The position numbers and the translations under genes are program-made. From Frisingicoccus sp009929615 (GTDB lineage Bacteria > Bacillota > Clostridia > Lachnospirales > Lachnospiraceae), in contig JAQUXR010000009.1 of the NCBI GenBank assembly GCA_028692275.1, forward strand, positions 1 to 64,000: 64,000 bases of DNA. The letters run 5' to 3'. Of the stretch, positions 1-6,934 are shown one piece after another (positions within the stretch are counted from its first letter, which is position 1; each line of letters begins with the position of its first letter). The notes under the pieces were generated by a model. The model saw only the letters and a program-made list of their open reading frames with translations. It had not been told where the DNA came from and searched no databases.

Positions 1-45
1 GCAATGCATGGAGCTGACTGTTACTAATCGGTCGAGGGCATGACC
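1..45 (+). rRNA. 23S ribosomal RNA, 3' end only
   Basis: The first bases match the conserved 3' terminus of bacterial 23S rRNA (a GAGCTGAC..TACTAAT.GGTCGAGGGC.TGACC pattern). Only the last ~45 nt are in the window and the exact 3' end is estimated. No 5S rRNA follows in the next 180 bases, which is unusual for a 16S-23S-5S operon. Confidence 0.85.
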
Positions 46-223
46 AGAAGGCAGGTCGTAAGAAGGTAAGAAAGTGTTTGATGGAAGAGAGTTTTCAGTA
101 TGTAGTTTTGAAGGCATATGTGTCTTCAATGGCATTTAGCAACAAGGCGGTCACTATTGGGACGAAAGTTTTAAAGTGTGCGTCGTTTTGTTGAACAAAG
201 GGCTAAGTGCTTTAAGTTAATAT
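46..223 (+). other. 23S-tRNA transcribed spacer without 5S
   Basis: This 178-base spacer links the 23S 3' end to tRNA-Asn. I see no 5S rRNA core (no loop matching the CCGAACACGGAAG type) and no ORF with a ribosome binding site. A short GAAG..CTTC pairing near 110-140 may belong to the 23S processing stem. It is probably transcribed with the rRNA operon. Confidence 0.5.
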
Positions 224-295
224 TCCTCGATAGCTCAATGGTAGAGCACTCGGCTGTTAACCGAGTTGTTGCAGGTTCGAGCCCCGCTCGGGGAG
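224..295 (+). tRNA. tRNA-Asn (GTT)
   Basis: A 72-nt cloverleaf. The 7-bp acceptor pairs TCCTCGA with TCGGGGA, discriminator G, D-arm AGCTCAATGGTAGAGC, and anticodon stem CTCGG/CCGAG around loop CTGTTAA (anticodon GTT). The T-stem GCAGG/CCCGC has one A-C mismatch at the middle pair (positions 51-63). CCA is not encoded. It lies in the transcript downstream of the rRNA genes. Confidence 0.95.
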
Positions 296-354
296 CTAAA
301 CACTTGGCGAGAACGAGTCAAAGACGACGTTCGAGTCTTAGTGAGCAGCCAGAA

Positions 355-400
355 TATTGCACGTAAGCGGCTAAAATATACCCGCTAAGTGCTCATAACG
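355..400 (+). repeat. 46-bp spacer repeat, copy 1 (hairpin-forming)
   Basis: This 46-bp segment recurs at 450-495 with 4 differences. Inside it GCACGTAAGCGG can pair with CCGCTAAGTGC, giving a bulged hairpin of about 10 pairs. It lies in the tRNA-Asn to tRNA-Glu spacer, so it is probably transcribed and could be a tRNA-processing site. Confidence 0.7.
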
Positions 401-401
401 C

Positions 402-446
402 GTCGATTACTAAGTTCAGCCGAAAGGCTTCACTAAGGGCATCGAC
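402..446 (+). other. stem-loop between the two 46-bp spacer repeats
   Basis: GTCGAT (402-407) pairs with ATCGAC (441-446). Inside, AGT and AGCC pair with GGCT and ACT around a GAAA tetraloop. The structure sits exactly between the two 46-bp repeats, so the unit looks like a structured RNA spacer or a small inserted palindromic element. Function unknown. Confidence 0.5.
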
Positions 447-449
447 ATG

Positions 450-495
450 TATCGCACGTAAGCGGCTAAAGTACATCCGCTAAGTGCTCATAACG
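450..495 (+). repeat. 46-bp spacer repeat, copy 2 (hairpin-forming)
   Basis: Second copy of the 355-400 repeat, 42 of 46 bases identical, with the same hairpin (GCACGTAAGCGG with CCGCTAAGTGC). It ends one base before tRNA-Glu. Confidence 0.7.
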
Positions 496-496
496 A

Positions 497-568
497 GGCT
501 CCATGGTCAAGCGGTTAAGACACCGCCCTTTCACGGCGGTAACAGGGGTTCAAATCCCCTTGGAGTCA
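497..568 (+). tRNA. tRNA-Glu (TTC)
   Basis: A 72-nt cloverleaf: acceptor GGCTCCA/TGGAGTC, discriminator A, anticodon stem CCGCC/GGCGG with loop CTTTCAC (anticodon TTC), T-arm AGGGGTTCAAATCCCCT. CCA is not encoded. It is the middle gene of the Asn-Glu-Cys cluster behind the rRNA operon. Confidence 0.96.
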
Positions 569-584
569 TTTTTCATATTTATAT

Positions 585-656
585 GGCGTCGTAGCCAAGT
601 GGTAAGGCAAAGGTCTGCAACACCTCTATGCGCCGGTTCAAATCCGGCCGACGCCT
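585..656 (+). tRNA. tRNA-Cys (GCA), copy 1
   Basis: A 72-nt cloverleaf: acceptor GGCGTCG/CGACGCC, the Cys-typical discriminator T, anticodon loop CTGCAAC (anticodon GCA), T-arm CCGGTTCAAATCCGG. It is the last gene of the tRNA cluster and is followed by a strong terminator. A second tRNA-Cys with the same anticodon but a different T-arm lies at 5789-5859 on the other strand. Confidence 0.95.
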
Positions 657-672
657 TTTACAAAGATAAAGA

Positions 673-704
673 AGCAAATTACTTTTTAGTAGTTTGCTTT
701 TTTT
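673..704 (+). terminator. intrinsic terminator of the rRNA/tRNA operon
   Basis: An 11-bp stem (AGCAAATTACT with AGTAGTTTGCT, one T-G wobble), a TTTT loop, and a run of seven T immediately after. It ends the Asn-Glu-Cys tRNA transcript. Confidence 0.9.
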
Positions 705-706
705 GT

Positions 707-1096
707 GCTGACAATGAGCCGAGCGGCCTTGTGCTTNNNNNNNNNNNNNNNNNNNNNNNNNNNNNNNNNNNNNNNNNNNNNNNNNNNNNNNNNNNNNNNN
801 NNNNNNNNNNNNNNNNNNNNNNNNNNNNNNNNNNNNGCACAAAAGGCCATTTGGCGAATGACCATCAACGAGCAGCTAAGCTGCGAGGTGTGAATGCCGC
901 AGGCATCAGCACAAAAAGGAAAGAAGCTGACAATGAGAGGCGGCCTTGTGCTTGCACAAAAGGCCATTTGGCGAATGACCATCAACGAGCAGCTAAGCTG
1001 CGAGGTGTGAATGCCGCAGGCATCAGCACAAAAAGGAAAGAAGCTGACAATGAGAGGCGGCCTTGTGCTTGCACAAAAGGGAAGAAACTTACAAAT
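707..1096. repeat. 117-bp tandem repeat array interrupted by an assembly gap
   Basis: Two complete 117-bp units start at 837 and 954. A partial unit precedes the gap (707-736, matching a unit's right end) and a shortened, diverged one follows from 1071. Each unit is rich in inverted repeats: ATGCC-GCA-GGCAT, GCAGCT-AAGCTGC, and a junction-spanning GGCCTTGTGC/GCACAAaaGGCC. The unit is a multiple of 3, so long open frames run through it on both strands. They lack ribosome binding sites and are not credible genes. True copy number is unknown because the gap falls inside the array. Confidence 0.85.
737..836. other. 100-N scaffold gap
   Basis: Exactly 100 undetermined bases, the usual placeholder for a gap of unknown size. 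It sits inside the 117-bp repeat array, so the repeat itself most likely broke the assembly. Confidence 0.98.
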
Positions 1097-1216
1097 ATCT
1101 GACAAAGGATATTATATAGAAAAAATATTGGGAATTTAGGCCGGTATATGGTAAACTATAAGTACACTTAGAAGAGAAAAAAGAGTAGCATTCTATAGAT
1201 TGGGAGAGGTGAGGAT

Positions 1217-3754
1217 ATGAGGAAGAAAAGAAGAAGCATATTGTCAGGAATTTTGATGGTTGTGTTGATGATATCAACCGTATTAGCACTACCAGCAGCA
1301 ACCTATGCAGAGGAAGTGGAGCAGAAAGCGATTAAGCTTGTTTCAGCCACAACAGACAGCATTACCTTAGAGGCAGAAGACGGGTATGTCTATGCTATTA
1401 AAGGTAAGGATTCTGTAGATCCAAATAAGTATGTTTGGATTTGGGCTGGGGAAAAACAGTATGACAAAACAGTTACTCCAAAAACAGTGAAGTTTACAGG
1501 GCTTAAGGCGGGAAGTGAATATGAATTTGCCAGAGCAGCTGAGGCTACAGAAACGCCTGTAGAAACAGGTAAAGCGGCAACAGCACCTTTGGAAACGCAG
1601 CCAGTAAGCACAGAACCGGCAAGCACAGAGCCAGTAAGTACAGAACCGGCAAGCACAGAACCGGCAAGTACGGAGCCAGCAAGTACAGAACCGGTCAATG
1701 CAGAACCGATGAATGTTCTGCCTGCGGGTACGGAACAAGTGAACGGCCCTACATTGTATGCGGCAGCACCAAAGGCAGTGCTGCAAAATTCTATAAATGG
1801 AAATACTTCGGACAAGATAGAAGTGGCGGTGAACGTTGGGGGCAATGCGGTTGGCTGCGTGTTTACATGTAATGAATATGATACTGCAAAGAATGAATGG
1901 AAATATTTGAGGTCAAATGAAGACGGTAAATTCCAAAATTTGAAACCGGATACGAAATATCAAATCACAGCACATATCAAAGCGGGTACGTATGCTGATG
2001 GTGCACTGGTATATGATGCGGATGGTCCGGAGTCGGATCCTCTGGAGATATGGACGATACCGACTACGGCAACAGGGACTTTAAAGACAACAGAGATTAC
2101 AGATACGAAGGTCGTACTGGATCTTAGTCAGGTAACTTTTTTTAATCCGGAGAACACTATAGAATGTGGAATCCTTGATGGAAAAGGTGGAGTTACATGG
2201 CAGCCGGCTCTGGCATTTGAAGGGCTTAACCCAGCAACCACATATCAGTTTGTTGTCCGTGAAGTTTCTAAAGGTTCTGGCTTAAGCATGGAGGCACTTG
2301 TAACGGAGTTCACAACACTGAAAAGTTATACAGGACAGCTTCCGGATGCACCAGAAGCACAGCTTGTTGATAAAAATCAGATTCAATTGAAGGTTGTCAG
2401 TGGCCAGCAGTATGCTATGTTAGCGGATGGTCAGCCAGGTGAATGGAATGAAACCGGAATCTTCGATAATCTGGACCCGGCAACAGAATATTCCTTTGTA
2501 ACACGTATAAAGAGCAGTGGGGATGTAGGACCGAGCGGACCGAGTGCAGCATTTGCAGTTTCTACGAAGGCTTTGCCGGCACCGGCACCGGGAATACCGG
2601 AATTGGATTCTAAAACAGATGTTATGGTCCAGTTAAAAGTGGTTTCCGGTCAGGAATATGCAATGATGGTGCATGGTGAACCGGGAGAATGGAACGAGAC
2701 AGGAACCTTCAACAACTTAACACCGGGAACGGAATATGACTTTGTAACTCGGAAGAAAGTTGAGGGAGAGGCCGATATCAGTGAACCGCTGAAACTTAAG
2801 ACAAAGACAGTAGCAGCTCAGGCTCCGGCAGCACCGGAACTGGAAGGACGACAGGAAACTTCTATCACACTGAAAGCAGTGGAGAATCAGGAGTATGGAA
2901 TTGTAAAGGCCGATGGCAGTGTTGCATGGCAGTCAACGGCAGAATTTACCGGTTTGACGGCGAATACAGAATATGGTTTTAAGACCAGAATGGCTTTTAA
3001 TGCAGATGAAGCAATGGAAAGTCAGGCAAGTGCTGAAAGCAAGTTTAAAACGGTAATACCGTTTGCTGGTTCTACAATTACAGGTATTGCAGATAATGGT
3101 TCCTATGTATCCGGTTCAAGTCTTACAGCAAAAGCAGTAGGAAATGGCATGGATAATGCAAAACCGGCAGTTGGTGATACCCGATGGGTACCGATGAATT
3201 GGAATTGGGGACAGGCAACTTTTGCTGACTGGAAGGATGACTATACCATACCATTTACAGTAAGTCAGGTAGGAAACTACAGATTAACCGTAAAATTTAG
3301 AGCTGAAGAATATACAGCAGAGGGATGGAAAGCGATGGATATGACCAACAGTACATCCATCCGATTTGCCATAACAGAAGCACAGGCACAGAACCAGGTT
3401 AACCGGTTCACCCTGACTTCCAAAGCAGGAACTAACGGACGTATTAATCCGTCTGGAACAGTGACGGTAGATAGTGGAAGAGATTATGAATTTACGTTTA
3501 TTCCGGATAATGGTTATGTTGTAGCTAAGGTTTATGTGGATGGCGTTGAAGTGAAAGTGACGAATAATAAATACAGCTTCACGAATATCACAGCGAACCA
3601 TAGTATTTCCGTAACTTTTGAACAGGCAAAGAAAATCAGTTCACCAAGAACTGGAGATGGTTCACCGGTAACACCGGTTATGACTATTATGATTTTGTCA
3701 GTACTTGTATTGGCGGGATTGGTAGTGTTCAGCCGTAAAAAAGAACATGAATAA
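1217..3754 (+). CDS. Repeat-rich secreted surface protein with sortase-like C-terminal anchor
   Basis: An 845-aa protein with an N-terminal signal peptide (basic MRKKRR, hydrophobic core, likely cleavage after TYA near residue 31). Residues ~129-160 are a Pro/Thr-rich linker built from the 5-residue repeat [AV]STEP. Several Fn3-like or Ig-like modules follow, recognisable by recurring QLKVVSGQ.YAM, GEWNETG.F.NL and TEY.FVTR. The segment near residues 725-800 resembles the bacterial beta-grasp repeat family (GTVTVDSGRDYEFTFIP). The C-terminus has PRTGD (~810-814), a hydrophobic helix and a Lys/Arg tail, as in sortase substrates, although the motif is not canonical LPXTG. Start ATG follows GGGAGAGGTGAGG. 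Probably a cell-wall adhesin or matrix protein; ligand unknown. It is monocistronic, ending at a bidirectional terminator. Confidence 0.85.
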   Translation: MRKKRRSILSGILMVVLMISTVLALPAATYAEEVEQKAIKLVSATTDSITLEAEDGYVYAIKGKDSVDPNKYVWIWAGEKQYDKTVTPKTVKFTGLKAGSEYEFARAAEATETPVETGKAATAPLETQPVSTEPASTEPVSTEPASTEPASTEPASTEPVNAEPMNVLPAGTEQVNGPTLYAAAPKAVLQNSINGNTSDKIEVAVNVGGNAVGCVFTCNEYDTAKNEWKYLRSNEDGKFQNLKPDTKYQITAHIKAGTYADGALVYDADGPESDPLEIWTIPTTATGTLKTTEITDTKVVLDLSQVTFFNPENTIECGILDGKGGVTWQPALAFEGLNPATTYQFVVREVSKGSGLSMEALVTEFTTLKSYTGQLPDAPEAQLVDKNQIQLKVVSGQQYAMLADGQPGEWNETGIFDNLDPATEYSFVTRIKSSGDVGPSGPSAAFAVSTKALPAPAPGIPELDSKTDVMVQLKVVSGQEYAMMVHGEPGEWNETGTFNNLTPGTEYDFVTRKKVEGEADISEPLKLKTKTVAAQAPAAPELEGRQETSITLKAVENQEYGIVKADGSVAWQSTAEFTGLTANTEYGFKTRMAFNADEAMESQASAESKFKTVIPFAGSTITGIADNGSYVSGSSLTAKAVGNGMDNAKPAVGDTRWVPMNWNWGQATFADWKDDYTIPFTVSQVGNYRLTVKFRAEEYTAEGWKAMDMTNSTSIRFAITEAQAQNQVNRFTLTSKAGTNGRINPSGTVTVDSGRDYEFTFIPDNGYVVAKVYVDGVEVKVTNNKYSFTNITANHSISVTFEQAKKISSPRTGDGSPVTPVMTIMILSVLVLAGLVVFSRKKEHE

Positions 3755-3770
3755 GTAAAAAACGCAGAAA

Positions 3771-3819
3771 AAAACAGATGCTCCGGAAGGGTTTTAACCC
3801 TTCCGGAGCATCTGTTTTT
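3771..3819. terminator. bidirectional terminator between convergent genes
   Basis: A near-perfect inverted repeat (AACAGATGCTCCGGAAGGGTT and its complement) flanked by A- and T-runs on either side. It can terminate both the surface-protein gene and the convergent membrane-protein gene. Confidence 0.9.
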
Positions 3820-3822
3820 ATA

Positions 3823-5700
3823 TTATCCAATACTATATGATTCGGGATAAAAGCCCCTGTCCGGGGGTGTATCATCCGGAGTGGAGGCCGTCTGTTCAAT
3901 GGAGGCCTGAGCATAGTCTGTAATTCCTTTGCCCGTGTTCGGGTGTTTGGAGGAATAGTGCTGGTCCCAGCAATAGAGAACAAGCAATACAAGACATATT
4001 GGAATCAAAATCTTATGTGGAATACGTTTCAGCAGGTTATCAATAACCGGTGCAAGAACGTAGACGATTAACATACCACCGAGGCCGAATGCCAATAAAC
4101 CTTCGGCACAGATACGCCCGTCGAGGTTTAAGAAGTAACCGGAGTAATCCCACCACTTTTGCCCGTTGTGGGTCATTTCCAAATAGTAAGCGGTAAAGTA
4201 TTCAACACATCCACAGACAACAATGGCGGATATAAATTCTAAAGCCGGCCATTTTCGAAGCTTGTTCAAAAGGAGCAGGATAATGATACTGCCTGTTCCG
4301 TAAATTGGAAGCCACGGTCCGTGAAGGACACCGCGGTTGACAAAGACACCGTCGGAAATTAAGTGCAGACTGACTTCCCATACCCAGCCAACAAAGGCCA
4401 TGATGAAGAACAGCATAATAATTGACCAAATGGAGTAGTGACGTACATAATAAGTTGTTCCAATCCATTGACGTTTTTCGTCCGATGGGAAAGGAGAAAG
4501 TTTTGTTGGGTAAACCAGACCACGGAGAGCATAGACTTCTCGAACGTAGCGGATACGCCTTGCCTGGTCTTCCTCATAAGCCTGCTCATATTTATTACTT
4601 TTAAAGGTAACGCCGAAGATATCTGCGATAAATTTCTGGATACCCTTTAACTCTGGAAGTGTCGTTTCCGGAATGGCTTCAGCGGCAACAACCTCAGCAT
4701 AAGCCTGATTTAATAAATTGTCATTGGCTTTTTCAAAGAGATACTGGTCATTCAGCAAATCAGCATTTGGAATATTTTTAGCGGCAGCAAGCTGACGCAA
4801 CTGTACATAATACTCAGTGTAAAAAGCCTCTATGTATGGATTACTGAATAGGATCCGGCTCAATCCTAAAGTACAGAAACCGAGAAGATGCCATCCAATA
4901 AAGGTGAGCTGATAAAAAAAGCATTCCCACTTATGCCCTTTCATCATCTGGCGCGAAAGGCGAATGGCTTCTAAAGGTTTGATGTCCGGATTTTCAGCAA
5001 CAATATATGGAACCATAAAATAAGAAAAATATTTAATGATACCACCAATGATGGTGAGCCACCATAATGCACCAAAAAGGGAAGTGACAAACATGGTGCA
5101 GGCTGCCCTGGTCCATCGTTTTACCTTTAACAGATAAAGACTTCGGTAGATAGGCAGTTTGTCATAACAGCGCCCTTCCAGAAACATTCTTCGGGAAATG
5201 ACCTGATAGACATTGATGATAAAGAACCATATCAAAAAGACAAAAATCATACTGAGAGTAATCAGAATGAGTATAGCTACATCCTTTGAACGTACCATGG
5301 ATTGAAGACCATTGGCGATACGGACCAGGAACGAGCCGGAAGTAACGCTATTGACAACCATGGAAAGAACACCGCGTGTACGTCCAAGAATTTTATTATC
5401 ACTTTCTTTAGACTTTGTAAGAATATAATCTTCGTTTTTAGTTGCTGCTTTTTCACCCGCCTCCAGGTTTCCGGTGGCAATATCATCAAAGATGTCCATA
5501 AGCCCGGCTTCCGGAGTGGTTAGTGAAGAATCGCTTTCAGTTCCTGTTTCTTCGACAGGAACCTGGGTTTTTGTCACGTCCAGTGAAGTAGAGAATTCAC
5601 TGCCGATAAATGAGGCAATCACGCAGAGAGCAACAAATATCAGATAATGTTTTTTGAGACTATGTTTAGCGCGTTTCTTCATCTCTTTACGTGTTAACAT
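3823..5700 (-). CDS. Membrane protein: DUF975-like N-terminus fused to a PF06541-type domain
   Basis: A 625-aa polytopic membrane protein. The N-terminus (MLTRKEMKKRAKHSL followed by a hydrophobic helix) and the membrane segments up to residue ~290 resemble the DUF975 family. The middle (~310-420) is hydrophilic. The C-terminal third has four or five helices and the segment FVGWVWEVSLHL..NRGVLHGPWLPIYG, typical of the family named putative ABC-transporter type IV (PF06541). No ATPase domain is present, so transport is not demonstrated. Start ATG is well placed after AAAGGAGGAG. Monocistronic; function unknown. Family assignments are by recall of motifs. Confidence 0.75.
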   Translation of the reverse strand: MLTRKEMKKRAKHSLKKHYLIFVALCVIASFIGSEFSTSLDVTKTQVPVEETGTESDSSLTTPEAGLMDIFDDIATGNLEAGEKAATKNEDYILTKSKESDNKILGRTRGVLSMVVNSVTSGSFLVRIANGLQSMVRSKDVAILILITLSMIFVFLIWFFIINVYQVISRRMFLEGRCYDKLPIYRSLYLLKVKRWTRAACTMFVTSLFGALWWLTIIGGIIKYFSYFMVPYIVAENPDIKPLEAIRLSRQMMKGHKWECFFYQLTFIGWHLLGFCTLGLSRILFSNPYIEAFYTEYYVQLRQLAAAKNIPNADLLNDQYLFEKANDNLLNQAYAEVVAAEAIPETTLPELKGIQKFIADIFGVTFKSNKYEQAYEEDQARRIRYVREVYALRGLVYPTKLSPFPSDEKRQWIGTTYYVRHYSIWSIIMLFFIMAFVGWVWEVSLHLISDGVFVNRGVLHGPWLPIYGTGSIIILLLLNKLRKWPALEFISAIVVCGCVEYFTAYYLEMTHNGQKWWDYSGYFLNLDGRICAEGLLAFGLGGMLIVYVLAPVIDNLLKRIPHKILIPICLVLLVLYCWDQHYSSKHPNTGKGITDYAQASIEQTASTPDDTPPDRGFYPESYSIG

Positions 5701-5745
5701 ATGTTCTCCTCCTTTAGTAAAATGTTTGTTCGATTAAATACATAG

Positions 5746-5778
5746 AAAAAGTGCCTGGAAATTTTAGAACTTCCAGGC
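5746..5778 (-). terminator. terminator of tRNA-Cys copy 2
   Basis: On the minus strand an 8-bp stem GCCTGGAA/TTCCAGGC is followed by ACTTTTTC. It lies directly downstream of the minus-strand tRNA-Cys. Confidence 0.8.
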
Positions 5779-5788
5779 TACTCTAGTG

Positions 5789-5859
5789 AGGCGACAACCA
5801 GATTTGAACTGGTGGTGAAGGTGTTGCAGACCTCTGCCTTACCACTTGGCTATGTCGCC
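5789..5859 (-). tRNA. tRNA-Cys (GCA), copy 2
   Basis: A 71-nt cloverleaf on the minus strand: acceptor GGCGACA/TGTCGCC, discriminator T, anticodon loop CTGCAAC, T-arm CCAGTTCAAATCTGG. It shares the D-arm and most of the anticodon arm with the copy at 585-656 but differs in acceptor and T-arms. It is a single-gene unit with its own promoter and terminator. Confidence 0.95.
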
Positions 5860-5870
5860 TTGCATACTTC

Positions 5871-5899
5871 ATTATAGCTTGCTGGTTTTGAACCGTCAA
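5871..5899 (-). promoter_or_regulatory. sigma-A promoter of tRNA-Cys copy 2
   Basis: On the minus strand TTGACG (5894-5899), a 17-bp spacer and a perfect TATAAT (5871-5876), placed 11 bp before the tRNA 5' end. Confidence 0.85.
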
Positions 5900-5945
5900 C
5901 CACAAAATTCCCTGAAATTTAGCCAAAAGTGAAACGACAGCTGTC

Positions 5946-5974
5946 TTGTCAACTTCTATCAAATGTGCTATACT
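5946..5974 (+). promoter_or_regulatory. promoter of nadABC with overlapping palindrome
   Basis: TTGTCA (5946-5951), a 17-bp spacer and TATACT (5969-5974). The perfect palindrome GACAGCTGTC sits at the upstream edge of the -35 box. A TGTC..G.CA arrangement over the -35 is reminiscent of NiaR (niacin-responsive repressor) operators in Firmicutes, but this is inference only; no niaR gene is in the window. Confidence 0.7.
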
Positions 5975-6010
5975 TGAACGAAATATCGGTTAAAATGAGT
6001 GGAGGCCGTG

Positions 6011-6922
6011 ATGGAAGATAAACGAAATGAAATTTTACGATTGAAAAAAGAGAAAAATACAGTTATTATGGCTCACTATTATGTAGAAGATGAAGTTCAG
6101 GAGATTGCGGATTACGTTGGGGATTCTTATTACTTAAGCGAGATGGCAACGAAAGCAGAGGCGGATACCATTGTTCTTTGTGGCGTAAGTTTTATGGGAG
6201 AAAGTGCTAAACTTTTGAATCCGGAAAAAAAGGTTCTTTTGCCGGATGAATCCGCGGATTGTCCGATGGCTCATATGGCATCGGTAGAGAAGATTGAGGA
6301 AGTGCGCCTTAAATATAAGGAAGATGTGGCTGTTGTCTGTTATGTAAATTCAACAGCGGAACTAAAAAGCCATTCGGATGTCTGCGTGACTTCGTCAAAT
6401 GCTCTGAAAGTTGTAAAAGCCCTTCCGAATCCGGTGATTTATTTTATACCGGACAAGCATCTTGGTTCGTGGATAGCTGCACAGCTTCCGGAAAAAACCT
6501 TTATTTTTAATGAGGGTGGATGTCCAATACATACGATGCTTACAGCAGAGCATATTATGGAGGCAAAAGGCCGTTATCCCGGGGCAGAGGTTCTGGTTCA
6601 TCCGGAATGTCAGGCAGAGGTTTCCCGGCTGGCGGATTATGTAGGAAGCACCTCGGGGATTATAGATTATGCGACAACCAGTGATGGAAAAGAATTTATT
6701 ATTGGAACAGAACTTGGTGTGATGTATGAACTGAAGAAAAGAAATCCAGATAAAGTTTTTTATGCTGTCAAAGAGAATCAGATTTGTGCGGACATGAAAA
6801 AGATTACCCTTGATAAAGTGCTTTCTGTTTTGCAGGGAGCTGGAGAAGGGGTAGTAATGTCAGAGGACTTCTTGGAAAAAGCCCACACACCTTTAAAACG
6901 GATGTTGGAGTTGTCCAGATAG
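6011..6922 (+). CDS. nadA: Quinolinate synthase NadA
   Basis: Condenses iminoaspartate with dihydroxyacetone phosphate to quinolinate, the second step of de novo NAD synthesis, using a [4Fe-4S] cluster. The 303-aa product has the family motifs HYYV.DEVQ.IADYVGDS near the N-terminus and the three cluster cysteines with the expected spacing: C84 (DCPMAH), C171 (GGCPIHT) and C259 (NQICADMKK). ATG at 6011 was chosen because GGAGG ends five bases upstream; a GTG at 5999 overlaps that site and is unlikely. First gene of the nadA-nadB-nadC operon, with a good promoter at 5946-5974. Confidence 0.97.
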   Translation: MEDKRNEILRLKKEKNTVIMAHYYVEDEVQEIADYVGDSYYLSEMATKAEADTIVLCGVSFMGESAKLLNPEKKVLLPDESADCPMAHMASVEKIEEVRLKYKEDVAVVCYVNSTAELKSHSDVCVTSSNALKVVKALPNPVIYFIPDKHLGSWIAAQLPEKTFIFNEGGCPIHTMLTAEHIMEAKGRYPGAEVLVHPECQAEVSRLADYVGSTSGIIDYATTSDGKEFIIGTELGVMYELKKRNPDKVFYAVKENQICADMKKITLDKVLSVLQGAGEGVVMSEDFLEKAHTPLKRMLELSR

Positions 6923-6934
6923 GCGGCGGTTAAA

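Noticed and set aside
46..223. 5S rRNA gene after 23S
   Set aside because: None of the conserved 5S loop sequences are present and the stem ends do not pair.
503..1105. Long open frames on both strands through tRNA genes, the N gap and the 117-bp repeats
   Set aside because: They run through undetermined bases and through tRNA genes, have no ribosome binding site, and stay open only because the repeat unit is a multiple of three.
1600..1700. Regular short repeats resembling a CRISPR array
   Set aside because: The repeats are 15-bp in-frame codons for the STEP linker with no spacers, inside a clear CDS; there are no cas genes.
1367..1845. Two minus-strand open frames opposite the STEP repeats
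   Set aside because: They are antisense shadows of a low-complexity repeat. Cys/Phe/Arg-rich composition and absent ribosome binding sites argue against coding.
5789..5859. tRNA-Cys as an integration (att) site
   Set aside because: No integrase, no direct repeat of the tRNA 3' end and no prophage or ICE genes nearby; the flanking genes are housekeeping.
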